Source: Hyphomonas johnsonii MHS-2 (GTDB lineage Bacteria > Pseudomonadota > Alphaproteobacteria > Caulobacterales > Hyphomonadaceae). From it: a DNA stretch of 64,000 bases. Under the pieces are notes generated by a model. The model searched no databases and was not told the DNA's origin. It was given only the letters and a program-made list of their open reading frames with translations. The DNA is taken from the NCBI RefSeq assembly GCF_000685275.1, contig NZ_ARYK01000001.1:868001-932000 (forward strand), given 5' to 3'. Both the position numbers and the translations under genes were made by a program. Of this stretch, positions 27,966 through 36,809 are shown piece after piece; position 1 is the stretch's first letter, and every line of letters begins with the position of its first letter.

Positions 27966-28133
27966 TGAGGCTGTGCGGCCGGGTACGGTGGACAGCCGGG
28001 CCGCCGCCAGGCCCTGGTTCTGGTGCCGTGCCGGAATTGTACAGCAGGGCCGAACTAAGCTCTTGCAAACGCCTACGTGATGCGCTTTATCACGCCTCTC
28101 GGCAGGCCTCCTGCCGGGTACCTAATTCAGGAT

Positions 28134-28208
28134 GCGGGCGTAGCTCAGTGGTAGAGCACAACCTTGCCAAGGTTGGGGTCGAGAGTTCGAATCTCTTCGC
28201 CCGCTCCA
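28134..28208 (+). tRNA. tRNA-Gly, anticodon GCC
   Basis: A complete cloverleaf. Acceptor arms GCGGGCG and CGCCCGC pair perfectly. The D arm is GCTC...GAGC, the anticodon stem is CAACC/GGTTG with loop TTGCCAA (anticodon GCC at 28166-28168), and the T arm contains TTCGAAT. The encoded end is TCCA. A possible promoter, TTGCAA at 28063 and TTTATC at 28086 with 17 bases between, lies upstream. A 7-pair hairpin at 28100-28116 sits in the leader. Confidence 0.97.
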
Positions 28209-28457
28209 GAATAGCCAGACAATTCGAGATGAAACAGACCGCGCGTCGCCGTGCGCTGTCTGAGGCCCCGGTGCAGATCGTCGTGCTGGCGGCAAGCGTG
28301 AATGCGGCATGGCGGCCTGCGACGCCAACAAGACAGGCTTCCAAAAAGGGACACCAGGACGCCTGGGTCGCGGCACATGGCTTGCACACGAACGCCCAAT
28401 GATATTGATGCATGAGGCGGCGTGTCGCCTTGTCGAGTGATTTAAGGAGAATAAAGG
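28209..28457. other. Gap between tRNA-Gly and the polysaccharide locus
   Basis: I see no supported gene. A 57-codon open frame from 28228 lacks a ribosome binding site. AAGGAGA at 28444-28450 is the ribosome binding site for the epimerase gene. The base composition is like the neighbours and no integrase or repeat of the tRNA end was found. Confidence 0.5.
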
Positions 28458-29444
28458 GTGACGAAGTCGGTTCTGGTTTGTGGTGCGGGTGGTTTCATTG
28501 GGGGACATCTGGTCCGGCGTCTGAAGCGCGAAGGGTATTGGGTTCGCGGCGTTGACCTCAAGATGCATGAATTCAGCGAAACTGAAGCTGATGATTTCGT
28601 GATGGGCGATCTGCGCGAACAGTCTTTTGTGCGCGAAGTTGTCGACCGCAAGTTTGACGAAATCTATCAGCTCGCAGCTGACATGGGCGGTGCCGGCTAT
28701 ATCTTCACTGGCGACAACGATGCCGACGTGATGCACAATTCCGCGACAATCAACCTGAACGTCCTCGACGCAGCCTACAGGCGCAATTGCAAACGTATCT
28801 TCTATTCCTCGTCGGCCTGCATGTACCCGTCCTACAATCAGGAAGACCCGGACAATCCGAACTGCCGTGAGGATTCGGCCTATCCGGCTGCACCCGACAG
28901 CGAATACGGCTGGGAGAAGCTGTTCTCCGAGCGTCTCTACCTGACCTATGCGCGTTGCCGCGGCATGGAGTCACGCGTCGCCCGCTACCACAATATCTTT
29001 GGCCCGGAGGGCACATGGGACGGCGGACGCGAGAAGGCGCCGGCAGCCCTGTGCCGCAAGATTGCCATGGCAAAATCGGGTGATTCGATCGAGATCTGGG
29101 GTGACGGTCTCCAGACGCGCTCATTCCTTTTCGTCGACGAGTGCGTCGAAGGAACGGTACGCCTGACCCGTTCCGGCGTAGCAGAGCCGTTGAATATCGG
29201 TTCTGACGAGATGGTGACGATCAACCAGCTGTCCGACATGATTGCCGACATTGCGGGCAAGAAGATCATTCGCAACAACATCCCCGGGCCAACCGGTGTG
29301 CGCGGTCGCAACTCGGAAAATACCCTGATCCGCGAAAAGCTGGATTGGGCGCCGAGCCAGACACTGCAGGCAGGCCTCGAAAAAACCTATGAATGGATCG
29401 AGCGTCAGGTGCACGCCAACGCGCGCCAGACCGCTTCCGCGTGA
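28458..29444 (+). CDS. GDP-mannose 3,5-epimerase-like sugar epimerase
   Basis: A 328-residue short-chain dehydrogenase-type epimerase. NAD binds at GAGGFIGGH. It is strikingly like plant GDP-mannose 3,5-epimerase (GME): C121 in SSACMYP, Y150/K154 in YGWEK and K193 in GGREKAPAA match Arabidopsis C145, Y174, K178 and K217 with a constant offset of 24, and WGDGLQTRSF and GPTGVRGRNS are also shared. GME makes GDP-L-galactose and GDP-L-gulose from GDP-mannose. The start is a GTG with AAGGAGA seven bases upstream. It opens the polysaccharide locus; a different GDP-sugar or GDP-heptose substrate is possible. Confidence 0.9.
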   Translation: MTKSVLVCGAGGFIGGHLVRRLKREGYWVRGVDLKMHEFSETEADDFVMGDLREQSFVREVVDRKFDEIYQLAADMGGAGYIFTGDNDADVMHNSATINLNVLDAAYRRNCKRIFYSSSACMYPSYNQEDPDNPNCREDSAYPAAPDSEYGWEKLFSERLYLTYARCRGMESRVARYHNIFGPEGTWDGGREKAPAALCRKIAMAKSGDSIEIWGDGLQTRSFLFVDECVEGTVRLTRSGVAEPLNIGSDEMVTINQLSDMIADIAGKKIIRNNIPGPTGVRGRNSENTLIREKLDWAPSQTLQAGLEKTYEWIERQVHANARQTASA

Positions 29445-29449
29445 CCTGT

Positions 29450-29479
29450 CGGGAGGAGCGGGTTTGCCGCGTCCTCCCG
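29450..29479. terminator. Hairpin between convergent sugar epimerase genes
   Basis: A GC-rich hairpin (CGGGAGGA and GCGG pairing with CCGC and TCCTCCCG) sits in the 65-base gap between two converging genes. There is no T run, so its role as a terminator is uncertain. Confidence 0.35.
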
Positions 29480-29509
29480 CTACGCCGGCTGCAGATCCTA
29501 GGGACGAGC

Positions 29510-30394
29510 CTAAACCAGGCTGTCGATCACGGATCTGATGCCGGCTTCAAACCCGATTCGCGGCTGCCACCCTGTTGCCGCCGTCAGGGCTGAAATGTCT
29601 GCCACGATATCCATGACCTCGTTCGGGCGCACCTCGCCGCGATCGCGGACCGGTTTTGCTGTGCCGGCCGCATTGAGGCAGGCTGCGATCACGTCTCCCA
29701 CGGAATGCGAGGTACCGCTGCCAACATTGTAGGCGCCGCCGCCTGGCAGCCTGGCCGACGCGACCAAGGCATCCACCACGTCATCAACATGAACGAAGTC
29801 CCGGCGTGGGGCGAGGTTGGCTGCCGAAATCTCGGACACGGCCGGATCGACAGCCTGACGGGCAATCGTTGGCACGAGGAAGGGCCCGGACTGCCCCGGG
29901 CCGTACGTGTTGAAGAGTCGAAGAATGGTAATGTCCATGTCGAACGTGCGCGCATAGAACCGGCAGGCATCTTCGGCGGCCAGCTTGGAGAAGGCGTAAG
30001 GGTTGGCGGGGGCTGGCAAGGCGGCTTCCGAGACCGGCATCGGTGCGTCGGCGGCGTAGACGAAAGTGCTGACAAAGGTCATCGACACGCCGGCCCTGCG
30101 ACATTTCTCGAGTACCCGCGTGGTGCCGTGCGTGTTGACGAGGTGGAAGGCCGCAGGATCGTTCCAGGAATCCGGCACATAGGACAGCGCGGCCAGGTGG
30201 AACACGTGTCCGACGCCGTCCATCGGAATCTCATCATGGAGAAGGTCGCCGCCAGTGGACTTTGAAAAGCCGACGACGTCCACGCCGTTGTTCGCCAGCC
30301 GGGCTGCCAGGTGCCCTCCGATGAACCCGGTGTGGCCTGTTACCACGGCTCGCGTGGGCAACGTGCGAACAGGGAGCTGTGTACCGACGTCCAT
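29510..30394 (-). CDS. NAD-dependent nucleotide-sugar epimerase/dehydratase
   Basis: A 294-residue extended SDR enzyme. It shows the NAD motif GHTGFIGGH, HVFHLAALSYVPDSW and the catalytic tyrosine-lysine pair YAFSK, then LRLFNTYGPGQ and FVHVDDVVDAL. The pattern resembles GDP-mannose 4,6-dehydratase and GDP-6-deoxy-4-keto-mannose reductases more than UDP-glucose epimerases. It probably makes or reduces a GDP-linked keto-sugar for the surface glycan. No separate gmd gene is seen in the window, so the origin of such a keto-sugar is open. It converges with the GME-like gene and diverges from the next SDR gene. Confidence 0.85.
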   Translation of the reverse strand: MDVGTQLPVRTLPTRAVVTGHTGFIGGHLAARLANNGVDVVGFSKSTGGDLLHDEIPMDGVGHVFHLAALSYVPDSWNDPAAFHLVNTHGTTRVLEKCRRAGVSMTFVSTFVYAADAPMPVSEAALPAPANPYAFSKLAAEDACRFYARTFDMDITILRLFNTYGPGQSGPFLVPTIARQAVDPAVSEISAANLAPRRDFVHVDDVVDALVASARLPGGGAYNVGSGTSHSVGDVIAACLNAAGTAKPVRDRGEVRPNEVMDIVADISALTAATGWQPRIGFEAGIRSVIDSLV

Positions 30395-30720
30395 TCTATG
30401 TTGGTTTCCTGAAAATCCGGATCATGAGGCTAATTCCTGTCTTGCTGTGGTGACCCGCGCAAGGGCCCCAGCTTGAATTTGCTCCTGTTGGCACACAACC
30501 TGGATCACGGCGACGCTTTGCGGTCCCTTTCACACGATGATTGCCCGTTTCGATGGGTGACGCGGGCCGATGTGTCATATACACACGCAAGGTGCGGGGG
30601 GTGACCCTGCGGGGACGCATTTATCTTGCCTTCGATCGCATTTTTGTCTGGCGCGAGAGTTGCATCGGGAGAAATGGATGCGCGCCTAGAGTGCGTTAAA
30701 GACAGAGCCAGAGGGTAAAC
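30395..30720. other. Divergent promoter region between two sugar-nucleotide genes
   Basis: No gene is seen in these 326 bases. The region must carry promoters for the two diverging SDR genes. AGAGGG just before position 721 is a weak ribosome binding site. I could not find a -35/-10 pair with good spacing on either strand. Confidence 0.4.
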
Positions 30721-31653
30721 ATGAAAATTCTAATTACAGGCGGTGCGGGATATATCGGGTCAATCATGGTGCCCCGCTTGCTCGACCTTGGTCACGAGGT
30801 CACGGTTCTGGACACGTTCGCCAGCGGCACGACCGAACTCGCTGCTGTGTGTGCGAACGAGCGCTTCACGCCTGTTCGCGGTGATGCCCGCGACCATCGT
30901 ATCCTTGATGAACTGGTGCCCAAGGCGGATGTCATCATCCCGCTCGCCGCGCTGGTCGGCGCGCCGCTGTGCAAGGCTGACCCGATCGCTGCGAAGACCA
31001 CGAACCAGGACGCCGTCATTGACGCCGTCAAGCGGACGTCGAAGTCGCAGATCGTTCTTTTCCCTGTGACAAACTCCGGATACGGGATCGGCGAATCCGG
31101 GAAGTTCTGCACTGAAGAAACGCCTCTCCGTCCAATTTCGCTTTACGGTGTCACCAAGGTCGAAGCTGAAAAGGCTGTCCTGGATAATGGCAACGGGGTG
31201 ACCCTCCGGCTCGCGACCGTCTTCGGCATGTCGCCGCGCATGCGTCTCGACCTGCTCGTCAATGACTTCACATGGCGTGCTGTTACCGACCGCGCCGTCG
31301 TCATTTTCGAAGGCCACTTCAAACGCAACTACATCCATGTGCGCGACGTCGTGAAAGGCTTCGAACATGCGCTCGAGAATTATGACTCGATGCGCGGCGA
31401 GGCCTACAATCTCGGCCTGTCTGACGCCAACCTTTCGAAGATCGAACTTTGTCAGCGGATCCAGGAACAGGTGCCTAGCTTTGTGTACCTCGAAGCGCCA
31501 ATCGGGGAAGACCCTGACAAGCGCGACTATATCGTTTCCAATGAAAAGGTGGAATCCACAGGATGGCGTCCGGAGTGGCCGCTTGACCGGGGTATCGCCG
31601 AACTCCTGCGTGGTTACCGGATGATCCGGAACTCGCGTTACTCGAACGTATGA
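30721..31653 (+). CDS. NAD-dependent nucleotide-sugar epimerase
   Basis: A 310-residue extended SDR. The NAD motif is GGAGYIGS at the very N-terminus; the catalytic pair is in YGVTK; LRLATVFGMSPRMR and YIHVRDVVKGFEHAL follow. It lies 10 bases before a GHMP kinase gene and is followed by an aminotransferase gene, so the three form one operon. That company suggests a step on an activated heptose or deoxy-sugar. The substrate cannot be read from the sequence. Confidence 0.87.
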   Translation: MKILITGGAGYIGSIMVPRLLDLGHEVTVLDTFASGTTELAAVCANERFTPVRGDARDHRILDELVPKADVIIPLAALVGAPLCKADPIAAKTTNQDAVIDAVKRTSKSQIVLFPVTNSGYGIGESGKFCTEETPLRPISLYGVTKVEAEKAVLDNGNGVTLRLATVFGMSPRMRLDLLVNDFTWRAVTDRAVVIFEGHFKRNYIHVRDVVKGFEHALENYDSMRGEAYNLGLSDANLSKIELCQRIQEQVPSFVYLEAPIGEDPDKRDYIVSNEKVESTGWRPEWPLDRGIAELLRGYRMIRNSRYSNV

Positions 31654-31663
31654 AACCTGATTC

Positions 31664-32701
31664 ATGATTATCGTCCGAAGCCCTCTGCGCGTATCATTCT
31701 TTGGTGGCGGCACCGACCATCCGGCCTGGATCGACCGGGGCGAAAAAGGTGCCGTTCTGTCGACTTCGATCGACAAGTACATCTACATCCAGTTGCGGCG
31801 TCTGCCGGCCGTGTTCGACTTCAACTACCGCGTCGCCTGGGGCATGCTGGAAGAAGTGGACTCGATCAATGAAATCGAGCACCCGGTGGTTCGTGAAGTG
31901 CTCAAGTACTATGCGGGCGAGAACGAGACCGGTTACGAGATCATCCACAACTCGGACCTGCCTTCGAAGTCGGGCCTGGGGTCCAGCTCGGCGTTTACGG
32001 TGTCACTGCTTCACGCGTTCCATGGCAATCAGGAACTGCTGTGCTCGAAACGCCGGCTGGCGAAAGAGGCGATCTTCGTCGAACAGAAATTGTTGGGTGA
32101 AACCGTCGGATACCAGGACCAGATCGCGTCGGCGCATGGCGGTCTCAACCGCATCGATTTCAATGCGGATGGCGACTACGATATCACGCCGATCCACCTG
32201 ACGGGCGCCCGGAAGACCGAGCTTGAAGATTCGATGATGCTGTTCTTTACCGGGTTTACGCGGTACGCGGACGCAATCGAAAAGCGGAAAGTGGCCCAGT
32301 TCGGAGACCGGACAAAGGAACTGCGCGCGATCTACGACATGGTCGGCGAAGGTGAGCGGATCCTGACGACGCCGGAATGCAATCTTGCCGAATTCGGCGA
32401 GCTTCTGCACGAGACCTGGGTCAACAAGCGCAAACTCGACGCATCGGTGACGAATCCGATGATCGACGAACGGTATGAGGCAGCGCGCCGTGCGGGTGCA
32501 TTGGGCGGCAAGCTGCTCGGTGCCGGCGGCGGCGGCTTCCTGCTCATGTTCGTGCCGCCGGACAAGCGCGCAGCCGTTACGGAGGCGATGGCTGGCATGG
32601 TCCACGTACCGCTCCGTATGGAGCGTACTGGCACCTCTGTCGTCCTCTACGATCCTGATCTCACGTCCAATTATCTTGCTGCTGGTGCCAAGGTTTCCTG
32701 A
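31664..32701 (+). CDS. GHMP kinase, heptose-7-phosphate kinase-like (HddA-like)
   Basis: A 345-residue GHMP kinase. The N-terminus SPLRVSFFGGGTDHPAW is the sugar-binding segment of D-glycero-D-manno-heptose-7-phosphate kinases; the ATP loop is PSKSGLGSSSA, and the C-terminal glycine motif is GAGGGGFLL. HddA makes heptose 1,7-bisphosphate, the first activated step toward GDP-heptose. The GmhB-like phosphatase and HddC-like nucleotidyltransferase that would follow are fused in one gene at 40499. Related kinases act on fucose, so the substrate is inferred. It is three bases from the next gene. Confidence 0.85.
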   Translation: MIIVRSPLRVSFFGGGTDHPAWIDRGEKGAVLSTSIDKYIYIQLRRLPAVFDFNYRVAWGMLEEVDSINEIEHPVVREVLKYYAGENETGYEIIHNSDLPSKSGLGSSSAFTVSLLHAFHGNQELLCSKRRLAKEAIFVEQKLLGETVGYQDQIASAHGGLNRIDFNADGDYDITPIHLTGARKTELEDSMMLFFTGFTRYADAIEKRKVAQFGDRTKELRAIYDMVGEGERILTTPECNLAEFGELLHETWVNKRKLDASVTNPMIDERYEAARRAGALGGKLLGAGGGGFLLMFVPPDKRAAVTEAMAGMVHVPLRMERTGTSVVLYDPDLTSNYLAAGAKVS

Positions 32702-32703
32702 AA

Positions 32704-34134
32704 ATGATTGAAGCAAACGAATCCCGTCCTGCGAATGCCGACCCGGCGATCGCAGCCATGACATGTGGCCAAGGCGATGCGGTCTGGGTGGGTATCGAGC
32801 GGGCGCTCGATAACGGACAGGGCTTCGTGTTCGTCACGGACGCCGAGGGTGTCCTGACTGGATTTGCGAGCCTGACGGCGATGCGCGCGTCGCTGATGCA
32901 GGGTGGGCACCTCGGCCAGCTTACATTGTCCGATGTTGCCGAACCGTGGGGGACATCTTCCGTCACGCTTGGTGCTGCGCCGGTCCTGGACGACAAGGGG
33001 CGGCTTGTTGGAATCGATCATTCCGGCCCGCAACCTTTCCTTCCGGTGTCTGAACCGGATCTTACGCATCGTGAAATGCGCTTTGCCTTTGACGCCTTCC
33101 TGTCGACGTGGATTTCGTCGACGGGTGATTATATCCGCCGCTTCGAACAGGATTTCGCCGACAAGGTTGGCATGGCACACGGCGTTGCTACGTCCAATGG
33201 TACAGTGTCGCTGCACCTGGCTCTTGCTACGCTCGGGATCGGTGAGGGCGATGAAGTCATCGTTCCCGACCTTACTTTCGCTGCATCGATCAATACGGTG
33301 ATGCATGTCGGTGCGCGTCCGGTCATCGTCGATGTCGATCCTGACAGCTGGTGCATGACCGCTGAATCTATTGCCCGGGCCATCACGCCGCGTACGCGGG
33401 CCATCATGCCGGTTCACGTCTTCGGTCGGCCATCGGAAATGACGGAAATCGTCGAATTGGCGCGTTCTCACGGCCTGTACGTCATCGAGGATGCCGCAGA
33501 AGCGCATGGGGCGCAGTATGACGGCAAGCAGGTTGGGTCGTTTTCCGACATTTCCAGCTTTTCCTTTTTTGCCAACAAGATCATCACGACCGGCGAAGGC
33601 GGTATTTGCCTGACCAATGACGCCGACCTTGCAGGCCGCATGCGGATGTTGCGAGACCACGGTATGCGACCAGAGCGCCGGTACTGGCACGAAGAGCCGG
33701 GATTCAATTTCCGAATGACCAATATGCAGGCCGCGATTGGGTGTGCACAGATTGAACGCATGGATGAATTGCTCGCCATGAGGGCCAATGTGCACGCGAT
33801 GTACGAGAAGGCGATGGCGGGCATTCCGGGCGTGGCATTTCCGCCTGCAATGTCTCAGCGGGCGCAGCCGGTGACATGGTTTTCATGCGCACAGGTACCT
33901 GCCGACAAGCGTGACGCACTGATTGCGGCATGTCGCGATGCGAATATTGATCTGCGGCCATTCTTCAATGGCCTGTCGGCGATGCCTGCCTACCGTCGGT
34001 TCGCGCGTCATTGCCCTAACAGCAATGGCCTGTCCAAGACCGGGGTCAACCTGCCGACATCCCGCCGCGTCGATCAGGGCACTGTGGATCGCATTGCGCA
34101 GATTTTTGAGAATGTCCTCGGTCCCAAGACCTAG
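32704..34134 (+). CDS. Degenerate CBS-like domain fused to a DegT aminotransferase (perosamine-synthase-like)
   Basis: A 476-residue fusion. Residues about 15-108 resemble a shortened CBS-domain pair (GFVFVTDAEGVLTGF, APVLDDKGRLVGI), of the kind normally attached to sugar nucleotidyltransferases. From residue 112 (FLPVSEPDLTH) on comes a complete DegT/DnrJ/EryC1 PLP aminotransferase with the lysine at K292 in FANKIITTGEGG. YWHEEPGFNFRMTNMQAAIG is the block seen in GDP-perosamine synthases. The enzyme probably puts an amino group on C4 of a GDP-keto-sugar. It ends the operon before a terminator. The N-terminal domain may bind nucleotides or hold a partner. Confidence 0.85.
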   Translation: MIEANESRPANADPAIAAMTCGQGDAVWVGIERALDNGQGFVFVTDAEGVLTGFASLTAMRASLMQGGHLGQLTLSDVAEPWGTSSVTLGAAPVLDDKGRLVGIDHSGPQPFLPVSEPDLTHREMRFAFDAFLSTWISSTGDYIRRFEQDFADKVGMAHGVATSNGTVSLHLALATLGIGEGDEVIVPDLTFAASINTVMHVGARPVIVDVDPDSWCMTAESIARAITPRTRAIMPVHVFGRPSEMTEIVELARSHGLYVIEDAAEAHGAQYDGKQVGSFSDISSFSFFANKIITTGEGGICLTNDADLAGRMRMLRDHGMRPERRYWHEEPGFNFRMTNMQAAIGCAQIERMDELLAMRANVHAMYEKAMAGIPGVAFPPAMSQRAQPVTWFSCAQVPADKRDALIAACRDANIDLRPFFNGLSAMPAYRRFARHCPNSNGLSKTGVNLPTSRRVDQGTVDRIAQIFENVLGPKT

Positions 34135-34162
34135 TCAGCCAACACGTGACAAACTGAACAAG

Positions 34163-34194
34163 CAAAAGCGCTCCTGCCGGGAGCGCTTTTTTTG
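34163..34194 (+). terminator. Rho-independent terminator after the aminotransferase gene
   Basis: A stem of about 11 pairs (AAAAGCGCTCC against GGGAGCGCTTTT) is followed by more T residues, 29 bases beyond the stop. It ends the epimerase-kinase-aminotransferase operon; A residues on the other side may let it also serve the converging glycosyltransferase gene. Confidence 0.85.
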
Positions 34195-34227
34195 TCGGTG
34201 AGTGCCCGTGAAAGAAGGTGGAGAGAC

Positions 34228-35481
34228 TCAGCCGCGCTCCGGGTTGCGCATCCAGTCCGTTGACAGGAGCTTCTTGTCTTCCGCGTCCAGCGGGCGTCCG
34301 GCGGCGCGCCGGTAGAGCGCACGGTTCGCGCGGGCGGTGCGCAGGAAGTCGAAGTCGGAAAGGCGCCGCGTTCCCTTGGTGACCAGGTCCGCGCATAGCG
34401 CATCATCCGTAAAAAGTCGTTCAATGACAGCGCCCATATCTGCCGGATCGAAAGGATCGAACAGGAGACCGGCGTCGCCGACCTGTTCGGGCAGGGCGGT
34501 GACATTGGAGCTGGCGACGGGAATGCCCTCAGCCCAAGCTTCGAAAATCGGTAAGCTGTTAGCTTCGAACAGGCTGGGCACCACAAGGCACCGTGCCATC
34601 TGGTAGAGTGCCCTCAAGTCTTGAGTCGACACAAAGCCGAGGAAGTGGACTTGCGATTCAAGGCCGAGTTCGCGGATCCGCGCGTCCAGTTTTTCCCGGG
34701 AAGGTTCGTGGCGCGCGCCGGTCGATACGAGCGGTACGGTCAGTCCTTTCTTGTCTCGCAGCAGGGCCAAGGACTCGACGAGGCGAAGGTGGTTCTTATG
34801 CGGCCAGGTATTGTTCGGGTAAAAAATGAACTTGTCCGGCAGGTTGTAGCGCGTCCGGGTCGCTTGCTTGTCTTCATCGCTGACATCTGCGAGCAGCTGC
34901 GTCGGTGCTGCTTCGGGAATGACCTGAACCTTGGCCGGGCTAACGGCGAACTGGGCGACCACGTCGTCCTTGATCCATTGTGAGTTCACGATGATTGCGT
35001 GCGCCGTGCGGCAGGCGGCCCGATAGATCGTCTCGCGCCAGGCGAGGTCCTCAATTTCGAAGAATTGCGGGTAATGCAGGTGCTGCAGATCGTGCGGGTT
35101 GTAGACACTCGGTATGGCGCAATAGGTGAACCCCTGCGTCGGGAAGTGAATGACGTCGAGGCCGAGGCTTTCGAAATAGCCACTTGATAACGGCACGATA
35201 GGCCAACCGGCCCGCCCATCACGTCCAGCCAGCTTGTTGACCATGTCGCGCACCGCTCGCAACGTCTTTTTGATTGCGCTTTCAGTGTGAGCCGGGCGCA
35301 TCTCGAAACGCTGGTTGGGTGCCAGCGGGCTCAGCCAATCCACCTGCGTCTCTGACTCCACGAGCAGGACGTAGGTTTCCGGGCCTTCCAGTTTGCCAAG
35401 CGCGGTAATCAGGCTGCGAAGCGCTGTTGCAATTCCGCCGTGAATGCCCGGCTCGACGTCGACCAAGATGCCAACCTTCAA
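34228..35481 (-). CDS. Glycosyltransferase family 4
   Basis: A 417-residue GT-B retaining glycosyltransferase. The N-terminal acceptor domain starts VGILVDVEPGIHGGIATAL; the C-terminal donor domain has PNNTWPHKNHLRLVESL, VHFLGFVSTQDLRALY and the signature SLFEANSLPIFEAWAEGIPV (EX7E). It works at the cytoplasmic side of the membrane. It follows the Wzt gene by 41 bases on the same strand, so it is the third gene of the exporter operon. The sugar transferred is unknown. Confidence 0.88.
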   Translation of the reverse strand: MKVGILVDVEPGIHGGIATALRSLITALGKLEGPETYVLLVESETQVDWLSPLAPNQRFEMRPAHTESAIKKTLRAVRDMVNKLAGRDGRAGWPIVPLSSGYFESLGLDVIHFPTQGFTYCAIPSVYNPHDLQHLHYPQFFEIEDLAWRETIYRAACRTAHAIIVNSQWIKDDVVAQFAVSPAKVQVIPEAAPTQLLADVSDEDKQATRTRYNLPDKFIFYPNNTWPHKNHLRLVESLALLRDKKGLTVPLVSTGARHEPSREKLDARIRELGLESQVHFLGFVSTQDLRALYQMARCLVVPSLFEANSLPIFEAWAEGIPVASSNVTALPEQVGDAGLLFDPFDPADMGAVIERLFTDDALCADLVTKGTRRLSDFDFLRTARANRALYRRAAGRPLDAEDKKLLSTDWMRNPERG

Positions 35482-35522
35482 TGTAGTCTCCTTTCGGGAG
35501 GAAATGGATTTGGACCAGCGCT

Positions 35523-36806
35523 TCAGTCGCTGCTGCTCTGTGTACCCACGCCGTTGGCCGATTCCATCGTCCAGGGCAATTGTACGCGGATGAGGCCGGC
35601 GCGACTGTCCGGAACATGCCCGCCGACCATGTCGGCTGATGCCTCCACCGTAAATGTTAAAACACGGTCCACATTAAAATGTCCTTGCACCATGGGAAAA
35701 TCTGACCCGACTGACAGAAAGAACTGGCCGATGTTCAGGAAGTTTGCGGGTATTTCGCATGTGCTGATGTGCCGGCCAGCTGGGCGTGCGAGGTCCGGAT
35801 CGAAGACATCCAGATCCTTGGACGACAGGACGGTTTCACCGCCGCTGCCCACAAGCGTAACACCCAGGCGAAGCCCTTTGGTCGGGCGCAGCGTTTCATA
35901 GTCGAGTTCGACACGAATCCGTTCGTTCGTGCCAAACGTGTTGGTGGTCTGGCCCGCGCCATTGCGCGTTCGTACGCCGAGGAGGCGGACAGCGTCGGAC
36001 CCGGGGGCCGCCGCGGTGTCAAACCGGACGTGTCCGGAATCCTCACCACCGTGTTGCAGATAGCGCGTCACAATACCCTGTGTGGAGCCGATTTCCTTCA
36101 CATGGCCGCGGTCGAGCCAGATGGTGCGCGGACAGAAGCTGGTAACGGCTGCCATATTATGGCTGACGAACAGGACCGTGCGGCCTTGCTTGGCGACATC
36201 TCCCATCTTTCCGAGACAGCGGGCTTGAAACCGGGCGTCTCCCACGGCCAGTACTTCGTCAATAATCAGGATTTCGGGTTCGAGATGGGCTGCGACGGCG
36301 AAAGCGAGGCGGGTGTACATGCCGCTGGAATAGCGCTTCACAGGCGTATCGATGAACTTTTCGATCTCCGCGAAGGCGACAATTTCATCAAACTTGCGGT
36401 CGATCTCCTTCTTTCGCATCCCGAGGATGGCGCCGTTGAGATAGGTGTTCTCACGGCCGGTCAATTCCCGGTCAAACCCGGTTCCGACTTCCAGCAGGGA
36501 CCCGACCCGGCCCTGGATTTCGATGCGGCCCTCGGTCGGGTGGGTAATGCGTGAGAGCAGCTTGAGAAGTGTGCTCTTGCCGGCGCCGTTACGGCCGATC
36601 ACGCCGACGACTTCGCCCTGTGCGACATCAAAATTTATATCGCGGAGCGCCCAGAATTCACGGTTGGCTGTTTCCGTTTCGGATTTCCCTACGAGCGCCT
36701 TGACCCCCGCCATGATCTCATCACGCAGCGTATCGTGCTGTTGCCTGGAACCCGACAACAGGTACTGCTTACCAACTCCGGAGACGTGAATAGCGGTTCT
36801 GGTCAT
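35523..36806 (-). CDS. Polysaccharide ABC exporter ATPase with Wzt-type C-terminal domain
   Basis: A 427-residue ABC ATPase. Walker A GRNGAGKST is at 71-79, the signature YSSGM is at 159-163, and Walker B ILIIDE is near 179-184. From about residue 265 a beta-sandwich of the Wzt C-terminal type follows; in O-antigen exporters this domain recognises the non-reducing end cap of the chain. With the permease three bases upstream it forms a Wzm/Wzt exporter of lipid-linked polysaccharide. A capped glycan is therefore expected. The symbol is left open because the polymer is unknown. Confidence 0.92.
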   Translation of the reverse strand: MTRTAIHVSGVGKQYLLSGSRQQHDTLRDEIMAGVKALVGKSETETANREFWALRDINFDVAQGEVVGVIGRNGAGKSTLLKLLSRITHPTEGRIEIQGRVGSLLEVGTGFDRELTGRENTYLNGAILGMRKKEIDRKFDEIVAFAEIEKFIDTPVKRYSSGMYTRLAFAVAAHLEPEILIIDEVLAVGDARFQARCLGKMGDVAKQGRTVLFVSHNMAAVTSFCPRTIWLDRGHVKEIGSTQGIVTRYLQHGGEDSGHVRFDTAAAPGSDAVRLLGVRTRNGAGQTTNTFGTNERIRVELDYETLRPTKGLRLGVTLVGSGGETVLSSKDLDVFDPDLARPAGRHISTCEIPANFLNIGQFFLSVGSDFPMVQGHFNVDRVLTFTVEASADMVGGHVPDSRAGLIRVQLPWTMESANGVGTQSSSD

Positions 36807-36809
36807 GCG

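Noticed and set aside
28134-28208. tRNA-Gly as an integration site with attL/attR
   Set aside because: I looked for the tRNA 3' end repeated elsewhere in the window and for an integrase and found neither.
28228-28401. 57-codon plus-strand open frame after tRNA-Gly
   Set aside because: No ribosome binding site, no motif and no support from the neighbours.
30760-33795. Several long minus-strand open frames opposite the epimerase, kinase and aminotransferase genes
   Set aside because: The plus-strand genes are complete with active-site residues and close spacing; the mirror frames lack motifs.
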